Assembly: GCF_015645385.1 (NCBI RefSeq) | Contig: NZ_JADOET010000004.1 | Location: 1 to 64,000, forward strand | Origin: Winogradskyella marina | Lineage (GTDB): Bacteria > Bacteroidota > Bacteroidia > Flavobacteriales > Flavobacteriaceae | DNA length: 64,000 nt | Direction: 5' to 3' | In this document: one piece after another, positions 7,945 through 16,888 of the stretch | How the letters are laid out: every line of letters begins with the position of its first letter | Position numbering within the stretch: position 1 is the stretch's first letter | Position numbers and translations under genes: made by a program | The notes under the pieces: model-generated | What the model was told of the DNA's origin: nothing | Database searches by the model: none | Seen by the model: only the letters and a program-made list of their open reading frames with translations

Positions 7945-10900
7945 CTAATGAATGATAAGCTTCTGTGTTTTACTTTGATTAGCATTAAATACCTTTACAA
8001 AATACACACCACTGTTTAACCTTGAAACATCAATGGTGTTTATGACATCAAAGTGGTCTAGGGCTGTATTCAATACTAAGCGTCCTTGTATATCATATAA
8101 ATTCAACGTCGTTTTAGCCTGTAATACGCCTTCTACCACTATGGTTTTTGGGGTAGTCGTGTTATAAATCTGTAAATAATCAAACGTCTGGCTAGTATCA
8201 GATAATGTAGACGAAGAGAGGTGAAGGTAGAAACGACCAGTACCATGCAACGCTACATTAGGTGTCATTGTATAATTCCCCGTATTTAATAAGGTTATGG
8301 TATTCGTTACTGTATCTTCTAAATAAACGTCTACATCACTAGGTAATGTGGTTTCACTGATACTAAAGGTCAGTTGTTCTCCCTGATTTGAATTCACACC
8401 CAAAGGAATTATAGTATGATCTAAATCTGAAGGATGCAGAGCTTGCAACGCTAATGGCAATCCAGTGTTATCTTCTACTAAATGCGAATAGAGGGCATAA
8501 CTTGGAGCGACATTGCCCAAAATTTTACCATCGTATCCTAGGTCTAATCCTAAACTAGCGTTGTCGTTAAAATAGAATTCAGTACTATAATCCGTGTGAG
8601 AAGCATTAATGTTAAGCTTTAAATAGGTTAATAGATCTGAATGACGTCCTGCAATAAAATCATCATTTGCACCTATAGCACGCATCGATGGATCAAAAAC
8701 AATATCAAAATCATTGACATAACTTGCATTAGCAGCGACGAAGAAACCTTGTCCTGGCGCCATTAATTTAGTACTCGCATTAGCCAACGTAATAACGTCC
8801 CATTTGTTAGCCACATCACCACCAGCATAACCATAAATACCAGACATATCCTCTAAAATAGCCATATTGGTTATGGTTGGATCGCTGCCGTTATCAAATA
8901 ACACATAGTTTAAAAACACCTCCATATCAAGATAAGAAGGGTAGGGATTACCTAATAAGTTCCAATCTGGAAATTGAGCTCCAGTATCTAGAATATTCAT
9001 AGCAATAGGTGATGCTGGTACGGTACCTGTAAATGTTAAATTAGCACCAGGATCTAAGCTAGGGTCTGTACCAGCTCTGTAGCCTGTTCCGCTTACTAAT
9101 GTTAAACTCGGTGATTCAGCATTTGTGTAATTTATATAAGCATCAGTTGTTTTATCAAAAGGTCCAAAAAGATAGGATATTGGGTTTGTACTACCCGAAT
9201 TTAATAAGTCTGCAGCATTAGTCCCTGCAGCTAAAAAGTCGGCCCATGTCTGTCCAGAAAGTGGTGCTGAAATTAAATCATTGCCTCCAGTATTAGAATT
9301 CACAAAGCGCTCATATGTCACGACGCCTTCAACGGTTCCATCAACAATTAAACTAGAATATAATTGAGAGGTTGATTTTAAAGTCGTGATATTAGCAGAT
9401 AATGTAACACCGGCATTTACAGTTAATGCGGCACCAGCTTCAACAGTAATCTCATTAATGTCAGTATCCATAGAAATGACAGCTTCACCGGCTGCGATCA
9501 CAATAGTATCATTAGAGGTAGAAACGTTATTAGGATCACTCGGTGACCAAGCGTCGTTATTATAGGTATAAATTATTGGTTCTTGGCAGATTTTGGTAAC
9601 CACAAAGTCATCAATTCCTGCTTCAATAATATCACCATTATTCGGGCCATCAGCCGCAGATACTCTAATGACTAAACTTGAGTTTTCTGGAATTTCCGCT
9701 GTGGCTTCAGTCCAATGTGCTTGTACAGTTTCATCTCCATATGATGCAAGGGTCGTATAGATGTTGCCACCATCAATTGAATATTCTAATAAAAAGAAAT
9801 CACCTGCATCACCACCAGCATCACGTTGACCAAAGAAATACCAAATTGATAAATTGGACTCAGCAGGAATGGAATAGATAGGTGAAGTAGCAATTGAAAC
9901 ACCACCGTCAATATCATTTGAACCTACTGAAGTATTTGTTGCTGTAAAAAATGCGTTTGTTCCTGTCGTACTATGATCATCTTCTGGTTGTGTTTGTACA
10001 CCTCCATCCGATTCTTCTGTTGGATTCGCAATAATAAAGGTTCCAGAAGTAGCAGTTCCTGATGTTGTCCAATCTGTACCAGTTCCGTTTTCAAAATCTA
10101 CATCAATAACAGTTAAGTCAATACCTTCACATGGAACTGGACCCACGCAGAAATTAGTGGTCTCAGAAGTTCCAAAGTTTCCACCAGAAGCAACTACTAA
10201 TCCATTAACTGTTACATCATATGATCCACTGCCATATGAACAGCAAATACCATCTCCATAATCATCATTAATAATAAAGTCATAACACCCATCCTCAAGA
10301 CATACGTCAATAGTTACCGTAGAGCCATCTGCTTCACCACCATAAGGTCCTCCGGCAGCAACAGTTTCACCAGCGCTGTTTTCAATAGACCAGTCTGTTT
10401 CCTCCGGATAGTTATCTAAGGTAATAGATACCACGATATCTGTACAAGGAGGTGGTTCTGGGCAAGCATCAGGACAAGATCCACCACAATCAACTCCAGT
10501 TTCATCACCATTTTGAAAGCCATCAAAACAGGTTGGCGTTGGCTCGGTTTCAATAACCTTTAAAAATTGATTAATAGCCGGATCAAGAATTTCATCAACA
10601 ATTCCTGAAGGCCATTTAACAACCACTTTATCAACTTGAGTGCTAACTCCAATTCCGAAATGTTGCGTAAACGAATTTACCAAACCATAGCCCTCTCCCG
10701 AGCGAACATCTCGTATTTGTATGCCCCAAGAACCATGTAATTCCACGCGAGCACCTATACCGTTTATATTACTAACGGTACCTTCTAATTGAATATTAAG
10801 ATAGTTATTGGAGTTCCCTTGATTTAGCCATATTCTATCTTTTATAGAACTTGGTGAATTTAATCCATTAGCATAGCCAGCATAAATATCTAAGAAACCA

Positions 10901-13494
10901 TCATGATTAATATCTCCTACAGAGAACGACTGAATTTGATTGGAGTTAAATGGATTTATGGCATTCTGAAACGTACCATCACCATTATTATATAATAGGT
11001 AGTGGCTTTCGGTTCCTGATATCATTAAGTCTAAATAGCCATCATTATTGAAATCCTTAAAGAAACCTTGAATGGCCAAATTACCTTGTGAAGTTAGAGA
11101 TGGTATGCCGCTACCTGAAGTAATATCAGTAAAGGTGCCATCACCATTATTACGCATTAAATTAGGAGCTTCATAATGATTGACTATAATAGCATCTAAA
11201 TCACCATCATTATCAATATCACCGAAATCAGAGAACCAAGTTTGCGCTCCTATTTTAAGATTCGCTTGTTCAGAAACTTCAGTATAGTTGTTATTACCAT
11301 CATTTTGCCATAGCATATTTACACGGCGAGGGTCACTACTATTATTTACACCAATACGACATTTAGATATATATAAATCCAAATCACCATCATTATCATA
11401 ATCCACCCACATACTTGCATAATTTCCTGAGTTATCACTACTTGGAGTCGTTTCTGTGCTTATTAAATTCGGATCATATGAGAGGGTCCCATCGTGATTA
11501 TTCTGAAATGCTCGTGATTCACCGTCATCATGACAAGCAAAAATGTCAGCCCAACCATCGTTATTGATATCAGCAAAATTTGCACCTTGCAAGAATATGC
11601 CTGAGTTTGCTATAAAAGACTGCGAGTATGAGCTGTTACCATCATTATTCTTAATAATTTTTAAATTGTCATACGCACCACCTGACATCACATCATTATA
11701 GCCATTATGATCAAAGTCAGCAATGGCAGTTCCCCATTGGTTGTTATTACTTACATTACCGTGATCATAGCTTGTAAACGGTTGTCCAGCTCCATTTTGA
11801 TACTGAATACGCAGACTTCTAGTATTATTAAATTGCACAATATCATCTTTTCCATCACCGTTCATATCAATGACTCCCATAGGTAAGCCACTAAAGTTAT
11901 CTTGCCCCAAAAGCGAAGTGCCATCTGTAAATGCTACAGTGTTTCCTCCTGGATTACTCGTGTTCACAGCAATTACGGTACTTGTTTGGTCAGATTGTAA
12001 ACCATCACTAACAATTAATGTTGCTGTATATTCATCTGAAGTCGCATAGACATGATTAGTGGTAACACCTGTAGCAGTGTTACCGTCTCCAAAATCCCAC
12101 GAATAAGTTAAAGGATCATTATCAGGGTCCGTAGAGGCAGACGCATCAAAATTAACACTCAAAGGCGCAGGGCCATGGACCGTAGACGCTGAAAACAAAG
12201 CCTCTGGTGGAGACGACGTTGTTGGAGACAGACTATTAATCCAATCTTCAATTAATTGAACACCAGCGACATCAACAACATCTTTGGCTATTGGAGGCAT
12301 TTCAATACCCGTTTGGGTAGAATTCATTCTAAAATGCGCCATTGAATTCGGAACATCTTGAGGAATAATCACCTTAGGGTCATTTAAACCTTCATCATAA
12401 GCAACATCACCATAAATAATATTTTGATGTGCTAATGGAGTCGTATAACGCGCGTCAAACATTGCGATATTATCAACGGATGGGTTGTGACAACTAGAAC
12501 AGTTCACATCAATATAAGAGCGCGCTCTATCTTCTAATGAAGCACTTAAATCATCTTTGGCTGCAACAGCTGAATAACTGCTAACATTGCTGTCGGTTAT
12601 AGTTTCAGTAATAAGGCCTAGCTCACTAAAATTAACCAGTTGGTTCATCGTAATTCCAGAGCTTGGATACAGTATCTCCTTATTTAGGTGTCTTGTTTTT
12701 GGCCCTAAAACACTACCATTTTGAGGAAAGTGACACGACGCACACTCGGTTCTGCTTGGGTAATGCCAAGATTGGGTCACTCCGTTCACAACAACGTCTT
12801 CATCAACAGCACCATTTAACAGCGTAGCATCGGTTTGCGCAGCATTCCACTTATAAGTTAAATAATAATAAACGTCATCATCACCCTTAACTTCAAATCG
12901 TGTTTCAAGACGTTGTCCACCAACTTCAAAATGCTTAATTAAAACAGAACCCTGTGGAAAGTCCCAAGCCTCATCATTTGAAAATGTTATTTGCTCGTCT
13001 GGAGTATTGTATGAGCCATCATTAGGTATCGCCATCCATCGTTTTTTGGCAGCTCCATCAGACCAAAAAGGTTCAATCATATCATAGGGAATGAGCCCTG
13101 GACTAGGGGACAAGGTACTTAAATTAGCAAAAGCTCCGGTTTGTGATAATAAGGCTGGAATACCAGTGTTATCGGATGGAGGAGTAGTGGTAGGTAAATT
13201 TCCATTAAGGAATTTAGCAATGGCCACAGCGCTAATCGCCGGATTATCGAATACAGCAGTCTGAGATGTATTTGAATTAATAATAGGATCACGTCTTTCA
13301 AATGTGGCGATACTATGGTTATCTGGCAAGTGTTGAAGCGTGTAAGATCCTGAAGTAAGTTTTTCATGATCTGAAACCGCTAAGAGGTCATAATCTGAAT
13401 AATTTGAAGAAGTAGTGCGAGGGGCATAAAAATATAGAACTGCAAAGCCCGCAACCGCTATAGTCAACAATGTAATAAGTGTCTTGTTCGCCAT
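7945..13494 (-). CDS. Surface diheme cytochrome with PKD, FG-GAP, UnbV and T9SS sorting domains
   Basis: 1849 residues. An N-terminal hydrophobic signal (about 5-24) precedes a diheme c-type cytochrome region of the kind annotated SO_2930-like, with two CxxCH heme sites: CASCH at 251-255 and CSSCH at 332-336. A PKD domain follows (about 431-514, WDFGDGN), then FG-GAP/VCBS repeats with many DxDxDG calcium loops (about 525-890), and an ASPIC/UnbV domain (about 900-980, RSGEGYGLVNS). Next come a Cys-rich linker (NGDETGVDCGGSCPDAC, about 990-1013), a further beta domain with CCSYG, a MAM-like beta region (1130-1300), and a C-terminal type A T9SS sorting domain (last 75 residues: LNLYDIQGRLV, GVYFVKVF, KTQKLIIH). 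It is probably exported by the Sec system, then through T9SS, and held at the cell surface. A role in extracellular redox or electron transfer is inferred. It is monocistronic, with a terminator at 7894-7920. Confidence 0.85.
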   Translation of the reverse strand: MANKTLITLLTIAVAGFAVLYFYAPRTTSSNYSDYDLLAVSDHEKLTSGSYTLQHLPDNHSIATFERRDPIINSNTSQTAVFDNPAISAVAIAKFLNGNLPTTTPPSDNTGIPALLSQTGAFANLSTLSPSPGLIPYDMIEPFWSDGAAKKRWMAIPNDGSYNTPDEQITFSNDEAWDFPQGSVLIKHFEVGGQRLETRFEVKGDDDVYYYLTYKWNAAQTDATLLNGAVDEDVVVNGVTQSWHYPSRTECASCHFPQNGSVLGPKTRHLNKEILYPSSGITMNQLVNFSELGLITETITDSNVSSYSAVAAKDDLSASLEDRARSYIDVNCSSCHNPSVDNIAMFDARYTTPLAHQNIIYGDVAYDEGLNDPKVIIPQDVPNSMAHFRMNSTQTGIEMPPIAKDVVDVAGVQLIEDWINSLSPTTSSPPEALFSASTVHGPAPLSVNFDASASTDPDNDPLTYSWDFGDGNTATGVTTNHVYATSDEYTATLIVSDGLQSDQTSTVIAVNTSNPGGNTVAFTDGTSLLGQDNFSGLPMGVIDMNGDGKDDIVQFNNTRSLRIQYQNGAGQPFTSYDHGNVSNNNQWGTAIADFDHNGYNDVMSGGAYDNLKIIKNNDGNSSYSQSFIANSGIFLQGANFADINNDGWADIFACHDDGESRAFQNNHDGTLSYDPNLISTETTPSSDNSGNYASMWVDYDNDGDLDLYISKCRIGVNNSSDPRRVNMLWQNDGNNNYTEVSEQANLKIGAQTWFSDFGDIDNDGDLDAIIVNHYEAPNLMRNNGDGTFTDITSGSGIPSLTSQGNLAIQGFFKDFNNDGYLDLMISGTESHYLLYNNGDGTFQNAINPFNSNQIQSFSVGDINHDGFLDIYAGYANGLNSPSSIKDRIWLNQGNSNNYLNIQLEGTVSNINGIGARVELHGSWGIQIRDVRSGEGYGLVNSFTQHFGIGVSTQVDKVVVKWPSGIVDEILDPAINQFLKVIETEPTPTCFDGFQNGDETGVDCGGSCPDACPEPPPCTDIVVSITLDNYPEETDWSIENSAGETVAAGGPYGGEADGSTVTIDVCLEDGCYDFIINDDYGDGICCSYGSGSYDVTVNGLVVASGGNFGTSETTNFCVGPVPCEGIDLTVIDVDFENGTGTDWTTSGTATSGTFIIANPTEESDGGVQTQPEDDHSTTGTNAFFTATNTSVGSNDIDGGVSIATSPIYSIPAESNLSIWYFFGQRDAGGDAGDFFLLEYSIDGGNIYTTLASYGDETVQAHWTEATAEIPENSSLVIRVSAADGPNNGDIIEAGIDDFVVTKICQEPIIYTYNNDAWSPSDPNNVSTSNDTIVIAAGEAVISMDTDINEITVEAGAALTVNAGVTLSANITTLKSTSQLYSSLIVDGTVEGVVTYERFVNSNTGGNDLISAPLSGQTWADFLAAGTNAADLLNSGSTNPISYLFGPFDKTTDAYINYTNAESPSLTLVSGTGYRAGTDPSLDPGANLTFTGTVPASPIAMNILDTGAQFPDWNLLGNPYPSYLDMEVFLNYVLFDNGSDPTITNMAILEDMSGIYGYAGGDVANKWDVITLANASTKLMAPGQGFFVAANASYVNDFDIVFDPSMRAIGANDDFIAGRHSDLLTYLKLNINASHTDYSTEFYFNDNASLGLDLGYDGKILGNVAPSYALYSHLVEDNTGLPLALQALHPSDLDHTIIPLGVNSNQGEQLTFSISETTLPSDVDVYLEDTVTNTITLLNTGNYTMTPNVALHGTGRFYLHLSSSTLSDTSQTFDYLQIYNTTTPKTIVVEGVLQAKTTLNLYDIQGRLVLNTALDHFDVINTIDVSRLNSGVYFVKVFNANQSKTQKLIIH

Positions 13495-14538
13495 TTTCTG
13501 TTGGTATTAACATAAAATACAGGCGAAAAAATCACGTGCCATTAATCTTCAGTAAAGAAGAAGATGTATCGAAAAAACGAAAGCACTAATGAAGAATCTA
13601 ACGCGTAGTTTTATGCCATATATAATTGATTAATGTCTATTAAGTGCTGTGCTTGAATGAAATACAAACATGATTATTATCCTATAAAGATCAATATTAA
13701 TTATGTGTTATAATAATATTTTCGTTTATCGTACTGATTTATAGGTTTATAGGTGAGGTGGTTTTTTAGCACATCCTAAGGTCACAATCGCAAATAAATA
13801 TGAGTTTTCTAGATCCTGAAAATGTATTTTAGAATGTAGTATCTCAACCAGACCGCAAGAAAAACGGCTAATAAACTAAAAACTTAGTTGAATGGAATTA
13901 TGAATTTTCATACAGATAATACGCTACTAAACGGATCAATATAAGCTGCCAAACACACACTTTTAAGCATAAAAACGAGGCCCTAAAACGTGCCTAAATA
14001 TTAAAACATCATATTACAACCTCTAAAAACAGCTAAAATCCCAACATACAAAGGCATTTAACAGCGACGCGAAGGCCGTAATTAAGCATAGTAACTTAGA
14101 GGTTCACCCGTAGTAACCTCGTGTTAACTCCGTATGAAAGCCGTGTCTAATTCGGGTAAATGTCGGTATAAATGTTATAAAATCATATAGCACAATTAAA
14201 GGAAAACAATTTTGAAGTATTCAATTACAGGAACGTTACAAATTCATCATATAATGTCTATGCGTATATCAAATACCGCTAAAAAGCGCTAATCCGCAAA
14301 TGGTTATAATGGTCCTGTAAGAATATATAGGTTTTGTAAATCATTACGATAGCGTTTCAAACACACAATTTGCTTGTACATAATCATTGACGTTATATAA
14401 CAGCTATACTGTCATAGAACTATGATAATGTCAAATACCGCTAAAAGGCGCTATTCCACAAATGGTTATAATTGTCCTATAATTTATATTATGTAAAATA
14501 CTATTTCAGGAACCACTAGTCTAGTCTTAGAAATAACA
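13495..14538. other. 1.04-kb gene-free region with structured repeats
   Basis: No coding sequence is supported in either strand. Around 14060-14165 lies a stretch of higher GC with a GAGGTT/AACCTC stem, which looks structured. From 14225 onward lie the paired repeats described separately. It may be the scar of an old insertion. Confidence 0.55.
14225..14488. repeat. Paired 162-bp-spaced repeats with terminal dyad
   Basis: A block of about 50 bp starting TCAAATACCGCTAAAA at 14269 recurs at 14431 with about 85 percent identity by eye, including the words AAATGGTTATAAT and GTCCT. The first copy is enclosed by TTACAGGA (14225-14232) and its exact complement TCCTGTAA (14313-14320). No gene lies between the copies. 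Confidence 0.7.
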
Positions 14539-15414
14539 TTACGAGATGTAATCGTTTTTAACGTACTTATCAGCATATTGCTTGGTAAAATGTGCACCAA
14601 ACAATAAAATTAAACTCGAATACGACACCCATAACATAATTAAAATAATAGAGCCTGCTGCTCCGTATGTTGAGCCTGGTTCCATAGTATTAAAATATAA
14701 AGCTAAAAGATACTTACCAATTAAAAACAGAATTGTTGTTAAGGCGGCACCTACACTTACGGATTTCCATGATATTTTAGCTGATGGTAAATATTTAAAC
14801 ATCGTTGCAAAAAGCACATAGATAAACGTTAAGGACACCAAAAAATCGACTACAAATAAATAATCGAATAAATTATCTGGTAAAAATTGACTTAACTGTC
14901 TACTAAACGTACTGAGTAATGAGGTTAAGACAAAACTTGTTAAGAGTAAAAACCCTAGAATTAAAATAAACCCAAAACTCTTCACACGACTCATTAAGGT
15001 CGCAACAACATCATTTTTATACGAGGGTTCTTGTTCCCATATGTTATCTAAAGCAGATTGTAATTGAAAGAACACTCCTGTAGAACCGTATAGTAAGGTT
15101 CCAATACCAATTATAGTGGCAAAAATTGACGTGTTTTCCCCACTTTGGTTTTCAATCATGGTTCTTATGGCATCTGCAGCATCACTTCCTATAGCCTTAG
15201 AAATTTCAGCTAACAACTCACCTTGTACAATAGCTTCTCCCCAAACACTGCCCACAATTTTGAGAATAATAATTATCAAAGCTGGTAAAGACAAAACAGC
15301 ATAGTAAGCTACAATAGCACTACGCTGAAATGGCTCTCCATTAAACCACGATTGACCAGAAGCAACTAATAATTTAGGTAAATGCTGAATTTTAAAGTTT
15401 TGAGCTTCACTCAT
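14539..15414 (-). CDS. YihY/BrkB family inner-membrane protein
   Basis: 291 residues with six predicted membrane helices. Diagnostic stretches are RSAIVAYYAVLSLPALIIII near residue 35, LYGSTGVFFQLQSALDNIW near 110, and GAAGSIILIMLWVSYSSLILLFGAHFT near the C-terminus. The family was once called ribonuclease BN, but the protein is a membrane protein of unclear transport role. It lies downstream of the peroxiredoxin-like gene on the same strand, separated by the heptamer array at 15456-15518. Confidence 0.9.
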   Translation of the reverse strand: MSEAQNFKIQHLPKLLVASGQSWFNGEPFQRSAIVAYYAVLSLPALIIIILKIVGSVWGEAIVQGELLAEISKAIGSDAADAIRTMIENQSGENTSIFATIIGIGTLLYGSTGVFFQLQSALDNIWEQEPSYKNDVVATLMSRVKSFGFILILGFLLLTSFVLTSLLSTFSRQLSQFLPDNLFDYLFVVDFLVSLTFIYVLFATMFKYLPSAKISWKSVSVGAALTTILFLIGKYLLALYFNTMEPGSTYGAAGSIILIMLWVSYSSLILLFGAHFTKQYADKYVKNDYIS

Positions 15415-15455
15415 ATCATATATATTGTTTCTTTTAACCTAATTAACACTACTAA

Positions 15456-15518
15456 TCCCTCACACCTAATCCCTAATGCCTAATCCCTAATCCCTAATCC
15501 CTAATCCCTAATCCCTAA
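15456..15518. repeat. Heptamer array TCCCTAA, nine units
   Basis: Nine contiguous 7-mers: TCCCTCA, CACCTAA, TCCCTAA, TGCCTAA, then five TCCCTAA. It starts three bases beyond the stop codon of the next gene (15522). The CTAA core is shared with the array at 4752-4901, 10.7 kb away. Confidence 0.9.
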
Positions 15519-15521
15519 AAA

Positions 15522-16028
15522 TCAAGCTTCTCCTCGAGCCGGATAATCCTTATGTAACACAAACTTTATAGCATTAATAACATCATCTAACTCTGGTCGT
15601 GCAAAGGGCATCGTTTGAATAGACGCACAATACAACTCTTGATTTGGACGTATCACAAACAAACCAGGTTCAATAAACAGTTCTGGCTCATCTTTTATGC
15701 CTTTAGAAATATATAAACCCCATTCCCTAGCGTCTTCAATCGGAAAATCATAGCCCAAAGGTACGTCGCCTATATCCCATTCTTCGGTAGTTTTCTCTGC
15801 TAATGCTTTTGTTTCACTACTAACAGCTACCACATTAACTCCGAGCTTTTTAAACTTAGGTAATTTGGTTTGTAGTTCTTCTAAGTATGTTTTACACACC
15901 GGACAGTGCAAGCCTCTATAAACAATAATTAGTGAAAAGTTTTCTGGGTCTTGTTTGCTTAAGGTCCACTCTGTACCGTTCGTTAAATTTATAGATAAAT
16001 CTGGTGTTTTCTGTCTTGGTTTTAACAT
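15522..16028 (-). CDS. Peroxiredoxin-like (AhpC/TSA) protein
   Basis: 168 residues with a thioredoxin-type fold. The strand SLIIVYRGLHCPVCKTYL carries a CPVC pair at about residues 42-45. The following strand is NVVAVSSET, and DVPLGYDFP is the usual peroxiredoxin-like third segment. The late strand FVIRPNQELYCASIQ holds another Cys. The expected role is thiol-based peroxide reduction in the cytoplasm. The typical peroxiredoxin PxxxTxxC is replaced by YRGxxCPxC, as in the PRX-like2 subgroup. The start at 16028 gives MLKPRQKTPDL. Confidence 0.8.
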   Translation of the reverse strand: MLKPRQKTPDLSINLTNGTEWTLSKQDPENFSLIIVYRGLHCPVCKTYLEELQTKLPKFKKLGVNVVAVSSETKALAEKTTEEWDIGDVPLGYDFPIEDAREWGLYISKGIKDEPELFIEPGLFVIRPNQELYCASIQTMPFARPELDDVINAIKFVLHKDYPARGEA

Positions 16029-16144
16029 GTCGTTTTCTTTTTTATAGTCTTAAATTCCAATATCGGAATGCTCTAAATTAATTATTGTAGTGCGATATTA
16101 TTGTCGCGTTTGCAAATTCTCTTAACCCGATAGATTAAGGCCAT

Positions 16145-16174
16145 AAAAAAAGCCCATCACAATCTGTAATGAGC
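16145..16174 (-). terminator. Terminator left behind by a cold-shock gene
   Basis: Stem 16152-16161 with 16165-16174. On the minus strand the two C/A positions become G-U pairs, so the 10-bp stem is complete, and it is followed by seven T. It lies 30 bp beyond the stop of the cold-shock remnant at 16206. Confidence 0.75.
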
Positions 16175-16205
16175 CCTATAACTGAGGTTAAGTTATATAT
16201 ATGTC

Positions 16206-16274
16206 TTAGATAACTTTTATGTTTATCGCGTTTAATCCTTTTTTGTCTGCTGTAAGCTCGAATGCTACGACATT
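16206..16274 (-). pseudogene. 3' remnant of a cold-shock (CspA-type) gene
   Basis: Read on the minus strand, 16274-16206 encodes NVVAFELTADKKGLNAINIKVI and a TAA stop, the characteristic last strand of a flavobacterial cold-shock domain protein (compare VTFELEKGQRGMNAVRV in the intact gene at 28947). Upstream in frame there is a TGA within about six codons and no RNP-1 motif (KGFGFI), so only the last third survives. The break coincides with an 18-bp tandem duplication (16279-16314). The terminator is intact. Confidence 0.65.
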
Positions 16275-16278
16275 ACAT

Positions 16279-16314
16279 TTTAGTATTCAAATATGGTTTA
16301 GTATTCAAATATGG
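16279..16314. repeat. 18-bp tandem duplication at the pseudogene breakpoint
   Basis: TTTAGTATTCAAATATGG occurs twice without a gap (16279-16296 and 16297-16314), just upstream of the surviving cold-shock coding end. Confidence 0.9.
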
Positions 16315-16401
16315 TGCCAACAATTTTTGAGGTGTTAATTATCTGATTTTTGAGCTTTTACAAACGGTTTATCGGAATAATCAGAACCTACAGCTAACAA
16401 G

Positions 16402-16433
16402 TTGTATCTCAAAACCAATTCCTTATAACTTTG
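16402..16433 (+). promoter_or_regulatory. Bacteroidetes-type promoter
   Basis: TTG at 16402-16404, 21 nt, then TAACTTTG at 16426-16433 (TAnnTTTG), 37 bp before the ATG at 16471. Confidence 0.55.
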
Positions 16434-16470
16434 ACCTCAGATCTCCCTCTATCTATTAAATCTAAATATT

Positions 16471-16734
16471 ATGGAAACAAAATTCTCATTGTTTAACCAG
16501 ATTAATAGTTTATGTTACTGGTTATTAGTATCAAGCGATTACAGAACTTCAGTAAAATTAGATGCAGAAAACGACACGTACAGTGTTTGTGTAAAGCATT
16601 GTGGTGTAGAACTATACTCCAATACCATTAAAGGATTTAGCAAAAGAAATGCCACCTTCTTAGAACACGAACTAGATGGTATGGTCGCCGGATTATTACA
16701 TTTAAAGCAAAATGTAGAACAAAAAACAGCTTAA
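16471..16734 (+). CDS. Small hypothetical protein
   Basis: 87 residues, soluble, with no recognised domain. It contains paired beta segments (TSVKLDAENDTYSVCVKHCG) and an alpha-helical C-terminus (FLEHELDGMVAGLLHLKQ). It stands alone behind a good Bacteroidetes-type promoter. A dispersed inverted repeat follows at 16752. Function unknown. Confidence 0.65.
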   Translation: METKFSLFNQINSLCYWLLVSSDYRTSVKLDAENDTYSVCVKHCGVELYSNTIKGFSKRNATFLEHELDGMVAGLLHLKQNVEQKTA

Positions 16735-16751
16735 ACGTATAACATATAAAC

Positions 16752-16856
16752 GTCAGTTCGAGTGCACCTGCCTAAGCAAATTGGTATCGAGAACAATTAG
16801 TTTTCAAAAACTTCTCGATAATAAATTCCAGAAAAAGGAATGGCACTCGAAGTGAC
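16752..16856. repeat. Dispersed inverted-repeat element (TCGAGTG / GTATCGAGAAC type)
   Basis: The left half (GTCAGTTCGAGTGC ... GGTATCGAGAAC) is answered by a right half in inverted order (CTTCTCGATAA ... GGCACTCGAAGTGAC), so the 105-bp element folds on itself. Words are shared with the left-edge array (2-296) and with the hisC-hisD spacer near 46865-46905. Confidence 0.8.
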
Positions 16857-16888
16857 ATTATAGTTTAGTATAAATAGTGGTAAATCAT

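Noticed and set aside
14225..14488. Integron attC sites
   Set aside because: There is a terminal dyad, but the consensus core sites are not convincingly present and no integrase or cassette gene is seen.
15456..15518. Chromosome end or telomere-like structure
   Set aside because: Ordinary genes continue on both sides without interruption; the array is short.
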